A stretch of DNA of 64,000 nucleotides. It comes from Psoroptes ovis (Eukaryota > Arthropoda > Arachnida > Sarcoptiformes > Psoroptidae). Shown here piece after piece: positions 25,294 through 35,648 of this stretch (positions within the stretch are counted from its first letter, which is position 1; the number at the start of each line of letters is the position of its first letter). Made by a program: the position numbers and the translations under genes. The notes under the pieces were generated by a model, which saw nothing but the letters and a program-made list of their open reading frames with translations, searched no databases and was not told where the DNA came from. The stretch is taken from contig PQWQ01000010.1 of the NCBI GenBank assembly GCA_002943765.1, forward strand, positions 870,501-934,500, read 5' to 3'.

Positions 25294-26072
25294 ATGAAGC
25301 ATTATTATTTGATACCATCATCATCATCATCATCATCATCGTCATCATCATCGATGATGATCATGATTTCAATAATTGTTCTATCGTTGCTATTTATCGA
25401 ACAATTTAATTGTTTTGAAGATAATTTCGATGCAGATGATGATGATGGCCATCATATGATGGGTAAGAATCGTTTTGATTTCTGCTAAAAAGGCTTTGAT
25501 TCAATTTGATTTGATTTAAAATTTCAATTTCTTTTTTCCAATTATTCAGATCATCATCATCATGATCATGGTGGAAATAAAACCGGTCCAAAACCATCAT
25601 GTATTGGTGGCCATTGTCAAGCTTATTGTAGTAGTGTTGGTAGATTAAAGGGTTTTTGTACCCTATGTAAATGTAATGATTGTTCAAAACATGAACGACA
25701 AGTATGCGAATGTGATCGGTATGTTGTACCATGGAGTGAATATAAAAAACCTGATCCAACTTATCGTAAGCTATTTTATTTGATGCCATTGCTTCTGATT
25801 TAATTTGATTTGATTCATTTAATTCAAATCTATCTCCTCTAATCCATTCAAAAATCAAATTAGCCTACAACAGTGTAGCTATCGATGATTTGGAAGACGA
25901 TCCCGAAATGGGTGATGGCCATCATGATCTTGCGGCTCCAACGGTCACATGTACCGATCGAAAATGTCACCATGTTTGTAGAAGAATTGGCTATTCACAT
26001 GGTGGTTATTGTAATATTTGCAATTGTCGAACATGTGGCAATTTAGAGCGAGTATCATGTCAATGTATATGA
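25294..26072 (+). CDS. Secreted protein with two nine-cysteine modules
   Basis: Join 25294..25462, 25550..25765, 25864..26072; 197 residues. Residues ~1-40 are a poly-Ser N-terminus followed by a hydrophobic signal segment (MIMISIIVLSLLFIEQFNC). An acidic/His linker follows (DADDDDGHHMMG, then a His/Asp run). Exons 2 and 3 each encode one module of the same pattern: C-x4-C-x3-C-x9/10-C-x2-C-x-C-x2-C-x7-C-x-C. Examples are CIGGHCQAYC...GFCTLCKC and CTDRKCHHVC...GYCNICNC. The first six cysteines resemble a CS-alpha-beta (defensin/toxin-like) scaffold (CxxxC, GxC, CxC), with three extra cysteines. Nine per module is odd, so the modules may be bridged to each other. I recognise no named family. 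Confidence 0.78.
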
Positions 26073-27299
26073 GACAATTTGAATTTCAATTCAATTGAAA
26101 TTTTCCAATTGAAATCTATTGAAAATCCTCCAAAAAAGGTCGGAAAAAATTCCACCTCACTTTTAACATTCAAAAAAATAAAAAATCAAATAATCAAATC
26201 AAATTAAAATGTCAATAAATTATCGTATTGATATTTGAAAAATAAATAAGAATAAAATGTCAAAAATTTTTCAAAAAAATTTCAAAAAACCTTTTAAATT
26301 CTCCCTTTGAAATAACAAATACAATCGAAAAAAAATATCAAAGTTTAAACGATTTGAAAATGGCAAAAAAAATTTTGTAAATCACATTTAAATCCCTTTT
26401 ATATCTTCTTTAAAATGTTTCAAAAATATTTTGGACTATTCTATTACCCTTCGATTGCGAATTAATCAAATTAATCTTTGATTTTGTGTTTATGAATATT
26501 CATCCAATCGTAGTTTCTTCCTGATTCCTCTTGGTGAATTTTCGACTGAATTGCAATTATTGGATTGGTTTAAATTTGAAATTATTTTCGATCGAAATTC
26601 AGGCAAAATTCACATGTCTTATTACGTTCAATTCTATGTTTCTTATTGTTTCAATTTACTTCAATCGTTATTAGCAATAAACGAATGATACAAATTAGAC
26701 AATTGACTATTTGGTATTATTATTTTCAATTTGTTTGAATTTTGAATTGAAAATACATTGAAAATACAATTGGAAATGTATTTTCAATGTATTTGAACAG
26801 AATTGTTTCAGCTTTTATTTCTCTACGTTGTTTTTCTTGTTCCATTTCAATTCAATTAATCATTTTGAATAGCTTTACTACTACTGTTTTTCTGTGATTA
26901 GTATTATTATCATCATTATTAATGAAGCATTCTACTAATAAAAATACATGATTTAAGATAATTGAAAATGTATGTAGAAATTCAATTGAATAAATACAAA
27001 ATACACATTGAATAAATCTATGTAAGCACGTTTACGTAATGTTTTGGCAAAAAAAAAAAAAAAATATTTGAACACACATATAATTATATCCTAAATAGAC
27101 AATTTAGACAATTGTACCATTTAAAAACAATTGTTTAAATTGTACAAATAAACTTAGAAACAAGAAAATATTGAATGTCTTTATTCATTTTTCAATTTTT
27201 TACAATTTTCCGTAATGATAATTTATAATTTCTCCTTCATTCGAAGGTTTTGTTCGATTCAATTTTGTTTCACATTTATTATTGACAATGAAAAAAATA

Positions 27300-27379
27300 T
27301 TAGGCTGTCCGAAAAGTTCTGACCAATTTTCATGAACAATTCTATTGATTAAGCGGAATAAACTTTTCGGACAACCAAA
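27300..27379. mobile_element. Palindromic mariner-like MITE, copy 4
   Basis: 80 bp, TTAGGCTGTCCGAAAAGTT at the left and AACTTTTCGGACAACCAAA at the right (one terminal T-to-A change), flanked by TA. It shares the CATGAACAATTCTATTGAT centre with copy 2. Confidence 0.85.
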
Positions 27380-28182
27380 TATACAATAATAATGATTTAA
27401 TTGAATAATTATAAGCTCATTTTTTAAATCGTTTTTGAATTCTTAGATACGAAACAATCATAAATAATAAATAAATAAATAAATAAATGATTCAAAATAT
27501 ATTCTTTTTGAATATTCTTGAATAAATGACGCATTTAATTCTTACCGAATTCACGAATTGTTGTATTGTGTACTTGTATTTTAATGAATTAAGTACAATA
27601 CACAATCAATTGAATTGAATTACCAATGTGAAACATCTGGAATTTTCTAATGTTAAATATGCTGGCGATTGAAAATTCTTTTGTTTTGAAAAAATAAATA
27701 AATAAATAAGATTCACCAATTATTAAATTTTTGAAATTGATCAATTCGATTATTATCGATACACACACATTTGGCCATCATTCCTTTGCCTATCTCTCGC
27801 TTCAACATTCACTCCCACTGCCTGCAAGCATCGAGTCAAATTAATTGGTTTTTAATTCAAAAACATTGATAAATCGATGATTATTTTCGGCGATAAACCC
27901 CTTCGGAAAAAAGCCCTCCAATGGCCATTAGTGTACTATGAACGTTAGGCTAATGTTTGCTTCCCTGCAATATTTCTTAGAAATATTTCTTTGCTCCTTA
28001 ATGTGTCTTAATGTGTTTAATCATGAGTAAATGTTTTAACAACACATGGTGAAAATTTTGAAGAAATTCTACCCCTGATCTTCAGTAATTTTCTATGGGA
28101 AAAAATTGTTTTCAACTCAAATCATCTTCAATAAAAAATTTTGCCATTGAAAATGTCTGGATGTGCGCGCTCAAATTTTATA

Positions 28183-28264
28183 TTTCGGTTGTCCCATAAG
28201 TTTTTGCCATTTTTTAAATTTTTTTTCATTCAAAAAACGGCAAGAACTTATGGGACAACCAAAA
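28183..28264. mobile_element. Palindromic mariner-like MITE, divergent copy 5
   Basis: 82 bp, left end TTTCGGTTGTCCCATAAGTT, right end AACTTATGGGACAACCAAAA, flanked by TA. The terminal core (GGTTGTCC...TAAGTTxTTGCC) is related to the other copies. The GTCCCATAAG / CTTATGGGAC arms and poly-T centre differ, so it is a distinct subfamily. Confidence 0.78.
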
Positions 28265-28424
28265 TATTTTGGTTTTTTTTGTTGTTGTTGTTGTTGAAGG
28301 TTTTAAATTTGATATTTTATTAATTTTCTCGAATTAAATAAAAAATTATTATTACAAAATTTGTAATGAAACATTATCGAATAAATTTTTCTGAAAATTT
28401 TTCCTCAAAATTAAATTTTCATTA

Positions 28425-28443
28425 TCACACAACCAAATGGCTT
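28425..28443 (+). repeat. Left terminal inverted repeat of the transposon
   Basis: 19 bp identical to the complement of 33241-33259. Starts TCACACAACC. Confidence 0.85.
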
Positions 28444-28808
28444 ATGGGGATAGCCAATAATTTTGGGGTAGAAGCATTAGCAAAAATTTTTTAGTTACTG
28501 CTACAACTTGTCTGAATAAAGTTTATACGTTGAAAAGTTTTTGCAAATTGTAAATTTGGCACAGTTTTTTTCCGCCGTAATTCAAATTTTGAAATTTGAA
28601 TTATGTTGATTTTTGCGCAAAAGCAGTAGGAATTTTTCCAACTTGGAAAAAATTTGCTGAATTTTTTATAAATCAATGATTAATGATTGGATTATTATTT
28701 GATTAATAATTGATTAATTGATTGATTTAATTCAATTATTAATCAAATAAAAGTGAAAATCAAGCATAATTTTCATTATTATTCAGCAAAATTGCGATAA
28801 TAATAATT

Positions 28809-31800
28809 TTGAAAATTGAATTTTTAATAAATTTTTTAAAATGGAAAACCGTTCAAGTAAGTTTATCGTTTTACAGAAGATTCACATCATGCATCCTTTT
28901 TTTGAAATATGAAGAGAATAGCGAGACAAGGGGGATTTGGTCCATGATTAATACATTGGATGGCTATGTAAATGGGAACGTAGTCTTGGACCATCAAGTC
29001 CCATATTACATCGAATTGATCAAGAGGATTCGGAGGTTCATTTCCTTATATGAATCATTAAGTGTTGAAATTAAGCAATTCGATGGCATCCAGGCGAAAT
29101 TTTCTGAATTAGCGGAATCGAACCCTAAATGGAAAAATAAAAAGCAAAAATACATAGAATTAGGTAAAACCATACGTCGATCATTACATCAGATCAAACG
29201 AAACAAAAAACTTGATGTTCAGAAGCCAATCGTCAAGCAATACATTGAATTGAATAAAAAAAGGGTACGGTCTGTTCATTGTTGTGGAAAAATTTACACC
29301 AGTGGCTGCAACATGTACAAGCATATTCAAAAAGAACATCCAGAAGCGTACATTCCAGACTCGGGAATAGAATCGTCGTTAACAGTTCATGACTCTGTAC
29401 CGCAATCGTTACCATCTCCATCTGCTAACTGTTCATCATTATTACCGCAGCGATCGCCATCAACATCTTCTCATTCTGAACCATTATTACCACAGCAATT
29501 GCCATCAACATCTTCTCATTCTGAACCATTATTACCACAGCAATTGCCATCAACATCTTCTCATTCTGAACCATTATTACCACAGCAATTGCCATCAACA
29601 TCTTCTCATTCTGAACCATTATTACCACAGCAATTGCCATCAACATCTTCTCATTCTGAACCATTATTACCACAGCAATTGCCATCAACATCTTCTCATT
29701 CTGGACCATTATTACCACAGCAATTGCCATCAACATCTTCTCATTCTGAACCATTATTACCACAGCAATTGCCATCAACATCTTCTCATTCTGAACCATC
29801 GTTGCCAGCTATGGATCCAGAAACAATGTCTCTTGACGATTCAGATTCGGATTCGAACTCGGACTCAGAGATGGACGAACAATACGAAAGTTATAGTGAG
29901 GATGAAGTCGAACTTGAATTAGGAAATAAAAAATGTACTTTTTTGGAGTGCGCTCGTAACGATTTATCACATGAGGATTATCAAAAATTCAGTAGAAATT
30001 GTGAGTCAATTTTGTGCCACAAGGCTAAGAATTATATCACTTTTCCATCGTTTTCTATTGTGTTCAATACGATAATGAGAGATTTTGATGTGAATCCTAG
30101 TACTATGTTGCATAGTTATGTAACCAATTATATCAAGTCCGAATATTACCAATGGGAGTTTGCAAAAACACTGGTTAACTTCATAACTCCCAAAGAATAT
30201 CTAGTGGGTGATGGCAGCAAAAAATACTATTATATCCCGATCAAACAGATAATTGAAAAGTTAGTTGATCTGATCGGTAAGGAAGAAGATCATTTATTAC
30301 CACCATACATAAGAGAAAATAAATTCGCCAAAAAACTACGGCTCATCATATATGGTGATGAGTTCAACGCTTCCAACGCGTTGCAAGATTCAAATCGCAG
30401 AAATAAGATATACATATTGTATCTTGATATTGACAATAACACAAACCCAACGACAAAGCTTAAAGACATTCATTTATTGATGATATGGAGGTCAATTGAC
30501 CAAAAAGATTCCGATACATCACTCAGTCAATTATTGAAGCCACTGACTGACGATTTGACCGATTTAATCAAGCATGGAATTGATTATAACGGGCGCAAAA
30601 TCCAAGTATGCTTGAGTCACATCTTGGGTAAGAAATTTTTTCACACGTTGATTTATCATTTTAATACAATTAATTCTTTACTCTAGGTGACAATCTAGGT
30701 ATTGCTGAATTGCTAGGTCTCAATAGATCTTTTGGATACGGTTTCATCTGTCGATATTGTGGCAAGACATATAGAAATCTGAACATCGTTGAGCAGCGCG
30801 ATTTGGCGATGTGCAAAACTTATGATGAATATAAAGAAGAGCTTCGAATGATTAAAAATTATCCAAACTTCCGAAGCTTCTACGGCATAAAAACTGATTG
30901 TGCCTTTTCACCATTGAAAATCAACATTTTTCAGGTTTCGCCACCTGATTGGTTCCATGATGTTGCGGAAGGTATTTTTTATATATGATTAGAAACAAAA
31001 AATTATCATTTTTTTATTTTAAGGAATAATTCCGAGAATCATGGACGTAATTTTGGCCAAATTGACGGGTTTTTTGCCAACTTCTCATATCAAGAAAAGT
31101 ATCCAAAAATTTAAATGGGTAAATGGACCCATAACCTTGAATCCCCAAGGGAAATTGCAATGTAAAGGGAAGGGTATTCAAAAGGTGGAAATGGCGGCCA
31201 GATTCATCGAAATATTTCCACAAATCATTGTGAATCAGAAGGACGAATTTGAGTTGTACTTCATTTTGAGGAAATTCATCTTCCTCTCGTTTGGCTTTAA
31301 CATGGAACAATTAGACGAATTGAAAACAGTGGTGAATGAGTTGATTGATATTTGCATCAAATTGAGAATGATGACACCGAAAACGCATTTCGCGTCTCAT
31401 TATTTCGATTTGATGCAGTTTTATGGACCACTTCGAAAATATAGTACCGAGCGTTATGAACGCAATCATTCTCTCATGAAAACTATCATTCGAAAATCCA
31501 GGAACTTCAAGAATGTACCCTTTTCGATCGCCAAGAAATATCAAGTTGCCCACCTTTTTATGGCTGATGAAGACGAAATCACCATAGGTCTTGACGAGCG
31601 AATTAGGGCTCGTGATCGCCCTTTCAAATTGGGATATAGGATTGCAAGAGCCTTGCTGAAAGAGGACGATAAGTTCCTCGAAGCCAAGAATTTTTCCAGG
31701 ATTGACAATAAGATAATGGTATCAGGCGACTTGTGGTCAATTATAAGGCCAATCATAACGAATATTTATGAGATTGAGATGCTAACTGAAAATTATTCCA

Positions 31801-32033
31801 TCCAGTTGGATGAATTATCGTTTGCGAATTCATTCATTTTTTATCACAATGGTTCACCGCATCTTAATTATTGCGTTAAAAAAGTTGTAAGTTCGTCAGA
31901 ATCATATATCAGACCATTTTGTCTGAGTTTTGATTTTTATAAATTTTTTCTGTTTGCTTACACGTAGAACATTACAGAAGACCCAAACAATGATCGCGGA
32001 ACTCGCGAAATAATGATGAATGAATTAACGTAA
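28809..32033 (+). CDS. Transposase-like protein of the 4.8 kb element
   Basis: Join 28809..30627, 30687..30971, 31024..31886, 31968..32033; all splice joins keep frame and give up to 1010 residues. The N-terminal start is uncertain: 28809 is the first ATG in frame, and M-INTLDGYVNG near 28945 is an alternative. Order: a helical N-terminal region, a degenerate zinc finger (HCCGKIYTSGC..YKHIQKEH, ~155-178), eight 15-residue repeats of the form PSTSSHSEPLLPQQL, an acidic patch, then the core. Across the first splice the core reads HILGDNLGIAELLGLNRSFG, then CRYCGKTY and PDWFHDVAEGIIPRIMDVIL. It ends with MTPKTHFASHYFDLM, YGPLRKYSTERYERNHSLMK and NFKNVPFSIAKKYQVAHL. This GDNLG / CRxC / HDxxEG / RYExxH series occurs in many unnamed metazoan transposon-derived proteins. 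D and E of HDVAEG are candidate catalytic acids. Confidence 0.78.
29456..29804 (+). repeat. 45 bp minisatellite inside the transposase gene
   Basis: About eight near-identical units of 45 bp, each encoding PSTSSHSEPLLPQQL in frame. One unit has Gly for Glu. Identity between units is close to perfect, indicating recent amplification or homogenisation. Because 45 is a multiple of three, copy number can change without breaking the frame. Confidence 0.93.
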
Positions 32034-32044
32034 GATAATTCATT

Positions 32045-32760
32045 CAATTAAATGGAATATTGGTTTGATAATAAACTGATTTCATGGATATTCTTTTTAT
32101 GATTAGGCCTTATAATTGACTGCAAATTGTCTGAAACGATTGACTGCGGTAATAATGATGAACACTTAGCAGATGGAGATGGCAACGATTGTGGTAATAA
32201 TGGTTCAGAATGAGAAGATGGTGATGGCAACTGGTTCAGAATGAGAAGATGGTGATGGCAACGATGGTTCAGAATGAGAAGATGGTGATGGCAACGATGG
32301 TTCAGAATGAGAAGATGGTGATGGCAACGATGGTTCAGAATGAGAAGATGGTGATGGCAACGATGGTTCAGAATGAGAAGATGGTGATGGCAACGATGGT
32401 TCAGAATGAGAAGATGGTGATGGCAACGATGGTTCAGAATGAGAAGATGGTGATGGCAACGATTGTGGTAATAATGATGAATAGTTTTACCTAATACCTA
32501 ATTCTATGTATTTTTGCTTCTTATTTTTCCATTTAGGATTTGGTTCCATTAATTCAAAAATTTCCCCTAGATGCGATCGAATTGCTTGATTTTAACATTT
32601 AATGATTTATATAAGGAAATGAATCTCCAAATCTTCTAGATCAATTCGGTGTAATATGGGACTGGATGGTCCAAGACTACATTTCCATTTACCTAACCAT
32701 TTTACAGTTGGTCCATGCTGCGCCCAATGTATGCAGCATGGACCAAATTCCCTTCTGTAT
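32045..32760 (-). pseudogene. Antisense, internally deleted copy of the transposase gene
   Basis: Read on the minus strand from ~32760, this matches the start of the sense gene (from ~28935: GGGAATTTGGTCCATG, then AATGTAGTCTTGGACCATC, CCCATATTACACCGAATTGA) up to AAATACATAGAATTAGGTA (~29165). It then jumps to the Ser/Pro repeat region (~29430), with a 33 bp repeat variant. Next come PSPSAKCSSLLPQ-type sequence (~29405) and finally a segment matching exon 3 near 31735-31810 (CAATTATAAGGCC...). Frameshifts, stops and deletions make it non-coding. It is therefore a rearranged, partially deleted copy lying in inverted orientation downstream of the intact gene. Confidence 0.82.
32205..32465. repeat. 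33 bp minisatellite in the antisense copy
   Basis: About eight units of GGTTCAGAATGAGAAGATGG-TGATGGCAACGAT (33 bp). On the minus strand each encodes SEPSLPSPSSH, a shortened relative of the 45 bp unit in the sense gene, lacking the LPQQ part. It amplified independently of the 45 bp array. Confidence 0.92.
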
Positions 32761-32905
32761 ATATATGATTAATCTGTAAATATTGTATATATGGATAATC
32801 TGTAAATATTGTATATATGGTTAATCTGTAAATATTGTATAAATGATTAATCTGTAAATATTGTATATATGGTTAATCTGTAAATATTGTATATATGATT
32901 TATTT
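32757..32905. repeat. 26 bp tandem repeat, about 5.5 copies
   Basis: The unit ATATATGATTAATCTGTAAA-TATTGT repeats five times with small changes (GATTAAT / GGATAAT / GGTTAAT) and then decays. It lies inside the transposon between the antisense copy and the right end. Subterminal repeats of this kind can be transposase-binding arrays, but nothing here shows that directly. Confidence 0.85.
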
Positions 32906-33240
32906 GAATTTTAATTCATTCAATTTTTGTCATTTCCATATGAATTTATAAATTAAAATACGAATAAAATTAATTTTAAAGCAATTTAAAATCCTGATTG
33001 GATTGCGCAATCACCGGAACAATCGATTATACGCTCCCCCAATCGATTATACACCCCCACAATCGATCGATTGTAAAATGTATCGACGCCATCGATGGCA
33101 TCGATATCTTTTTTTTTTACGCACGCGCATTTCAGTCTTGAAAAAGGTAAAATACATTCGGCTGTACAAAATTTTCGTAACTATTTTCAGTACAAAAACA
33201 ATCGAAAATTTTCTAACTATTTTCAATGCTTCTCTTTCAC

Positions 33241-33259
33241 AAGCCATTTGGTTGTGTGA
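33241..33259 (-). repeat. Right terminal inverted repeat of the transposon
   Basis: AAGCCATTTGGTTGTGTGA, the exact complement of 28425-28443, followed by TA. Confidence 0.85.
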
Positions 33260-34659
33260 TATATTGAAAATGAATTATTTTCACAATTGAAAATTGGAAG
33301 AAATTTCAAAAAAATTTCCCATGAATTTCAATGAAAAATTTCAATTTATTTATTTATTTATTTAGTCATTTAGTCATTTTTCAATGAAAAATTAAATAAA
33401 TAAATAATATCAAATATCAAATTACTTATTGCGTAATTTTTGAAAATTTATTTTTTCAAACGAAAAAATAAATGAAATAAAATTTCAACAACAAAATTCC
33501 AACGAAATTTCAACAAAATTTGAAATGAAAGGTTTATATACATTTATTTAATCATTCATTATTTTGTAACATTGAAAATTATTATTAATTACATTCTCCC
33601 CTCCCCCCTTGAATTCAATTAAATTCATATTTATTCAGTTTTCAACCCTTCCACAATTATTATTTAGATGTTTTTGTTTTGTGTGAAGGGCGAAAGGATT
33701 GATTTGAAACTGAATTTTAAAAAATGAAATTATTACACACTTAAAATTTTAGAGGATTTACAAATGATTTCAAAGCCCAAGAAATGACTGATCTTCACTC
33801 ATCGATTAAAGCGATTGAAATCTAGCAAGATTGCGAAAATGACATTGCTTTGCGAAAGGTAATGCTCATCAATGTATGTGTGTGTGTGTGTGGGTGTGCG
33901 CGTATGACCATCACAATGCGTCAACAAATCAACGAATATCCTTGAAAATAATCGATGGTCCCAAATGGATCAATTTGAATCGAAATTGATATTTTATTGT
34001 ATTTAACAATGATTTTTGAATCGATATGAAATTGTAAAATAAATAAATTGTTACACATTTTAACGGCCAGCTATGAACACACTGGTGGTAAAATTATCGC
34101 TTAAAAATAAATTTTGATTTAATAATAAATAATGAAATAATCAATTGACTTGATTTCCAATGAACTAAATAAATAAATAAATAAATTAAAATGACATACA
34201 TTCACATGGTTATGGGCCTTTTTTATTTCGGTTGCCCTAAACATATCATTACAAGCGAAAACAAGAAGAATAATAAGGCATAACCCATAGAATAAAATCG
34301 ATATATTTTTATCCATAGATAACCCAAGAGTAAATAAATAAAATGATCATGATTATTATGATTCAAATAAAATAAATCTTTTTCAAATCCTTAGAGATTT
34401 GCAACGCTTCCAATACAAATATCCTGATACATTGAATCTATTAATTTTTTTCATTTTTAATTCATTTATTTATTTTGGAATTTATTAATTCTTTTGATTT
34501 GCTTATTCGTATTTATTTACCATTCATTGATTTATTTTTATTTGCCAATGAAAAACACAAAGCAAAACAAATAAAATTAAAGCAAGGAAGGAAGGAAGGA
34601 AATTTACAAATTCCCAAAAAAAAATCCAATAATTCAAAGGCTAAAAATCCACAAATCAC

Positions 34660-34661
<2 letters not shown>

Positions 34662-34708
<47 letters not shown>
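34662..34708. repeat. (GTT)n microsatellite
   Basis: Uninterrupted run of about 16 TTG/GTT units. It creates a spurious poly-Val frame on the plus strand and a poly-Thr frame on the minus strand, neither of which is a gene. Confidence 0.95.
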
Positions 34709-34709
<1 letters not shown>

Positions 34710-35566
34710 CGAAACCACAACACATTTTGAAAACCTTTGAATTGAATCGTAATCAATTTAATAATTTGTTATTATCGCATTTTTAATGTGTGAAAATTTA
34801 TAATTTAATCATCCATTCATCCATTCATTCGTATTGATTCGGAGCAAACTTGCTAATTTAGTAAATTAAATAAAGGAAAACTTTAAACTTCCAGAAGTTT
34901 TAGACCTTTTTCGATCATAATGATTGATCAGAACCGATTCAGATCCGAATATTTCACAGTGTGTATAATTCGCATGTTCTCAATCAATTTTTTAAAATTT
35001 TAAAACTTTTAAAATTTCAAAGGTTTTAACCTTTTAAATACTTTAAATGTGTAATGAAATTTAATTCAGAAAAATTTTTGATCAAATCAAATATGATTGA
35101 TATTTAAGATCAAAAACAAACAATAAATCAAATAAACCAATAATCGATTGACGTTCGAGAAATGTCAATGTATGTGAAATCAATATTTGAATGACAATCT
35201 ATTTCATTTAATTCATTTAATTTAATTCATTTAATTTCATCAAATGATATCAACGATGATCATTGACGGTATTGAAAGTAAACAATTATTTATTTACTCG
35301 AAATATATTCAAAAATAAACCCAAACAAACCCGACGAATAAAGCAACGAGAATTTCCGTTCCGGTTGTCATTTTCATTATTTCATTATTAATTTCAAATT
35401 TATCCAACACACAAAAAAAAACTAATTTGATTTGATTATCAGTCAGTGGATGTGTGTGTATCTGTGTGTGTGTATGTGTTGTTTATATTTGAATTATTTA
35501 CTGTTGTTATTGTTGCTGTTGTTTTCAATGATAATAATAATAATGAAGATAACGATAATAATAATA

Positions 35567-35648
35567 TTAAGCTGTCCGAAAAGTTATGGCCACTTTTCAT
35601 TCAACAACTTTTATTGATCGAGCAGAATTAACTTTTCGAACAACCTAA
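35567..35648. mobile_element. Palindromic mariner-like MITE, copy 6
   Basis: 82 bp, TTAAGCTGTCCGAAAAGTT at the left and AACTTTTCGAACAACCTAA at the right, TA on both sides, inserted in an ATA-rich microsatellite. The centre CATTCAACAACTTTTATTGA is a diverged version of copies 2-4. Confidence 0.85.

Larger units (their letters stand above)
26073..28424. other. Intergenic DNA with two MITEs
   Basis: 2.35 kb of AT-rich sequence between the cysteine-rich gene and the large transposon. It contains MITE copies 4 and 5, AAAT runs, and an imperfect palindrome near 26740-26795 (ATACATTGAAAATACAATTG against AAATGTATTTTCAATGTAT). No supported gene. Confidence 0.6.
28425..33259 (+). mobile_element. 4.8 kb DNA transposon with 19 bp TIRs and intact gene
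   Basis: The terminal inverted repeats are TCACACAACCAAATGGCTT at 28425-28443 and its exact complement at 33241-33259, both flanked by TA (28423-28424, 33260-33261). Because the flanking bases are palindromic, the true end could be shifted by one or two bases (e.g. CACAC...). Between the TIRs lie a four-exon gene for a transposase-like protein, an inverted degenerate copy of that gene, two minisatellites and a 26 bp tandem repeat. Codon use and GC are higher than in surrounding intergenic DNA. The uninterrupted frame and perfect TIRs suggest recent arrival or activity. Superfamily is unresolved: the protein resembles a poorly characterised metazoan group with CACTA/Tnp2-like features. Confidence 0.8.

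Noticed and set aside
27771..27960. Less repetitive patch, considered as tRNA or snRNA
   Set aside because: No TTCGAAT T-loop, A/B boxes or known snRNA core could be found on either strand.
28841..28914. ATG GAA AAC CGT... with a GTAAGT 5 codons later as the start exon of the transposase
   Set aside because: The implied intron would be only 20 bp and the ATG frame closes quickly; the longer frame from 28809 or an internal ATG is more plausible.
29425..29799. Minus-strand repetitive frame (MVQNEKMLMAIAVVI units)
   Set aside because: It is the complement of the 45 bp minisatellite in the transposase gene; perfect periodicity keeps all frames open.
32249..32494. Plus-strand frame of MVMATMVQNEK units
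   Set aside because: Complement of the 33 bp minisatellite in the decayed antisense copy; not a gene.
34475..34786. Plus-strand frame with poly-Val and its minus-strand poly-Thr counterpart
   Set aside because: Created by the (GTT)n microsatellite; no conserved content or splice context.
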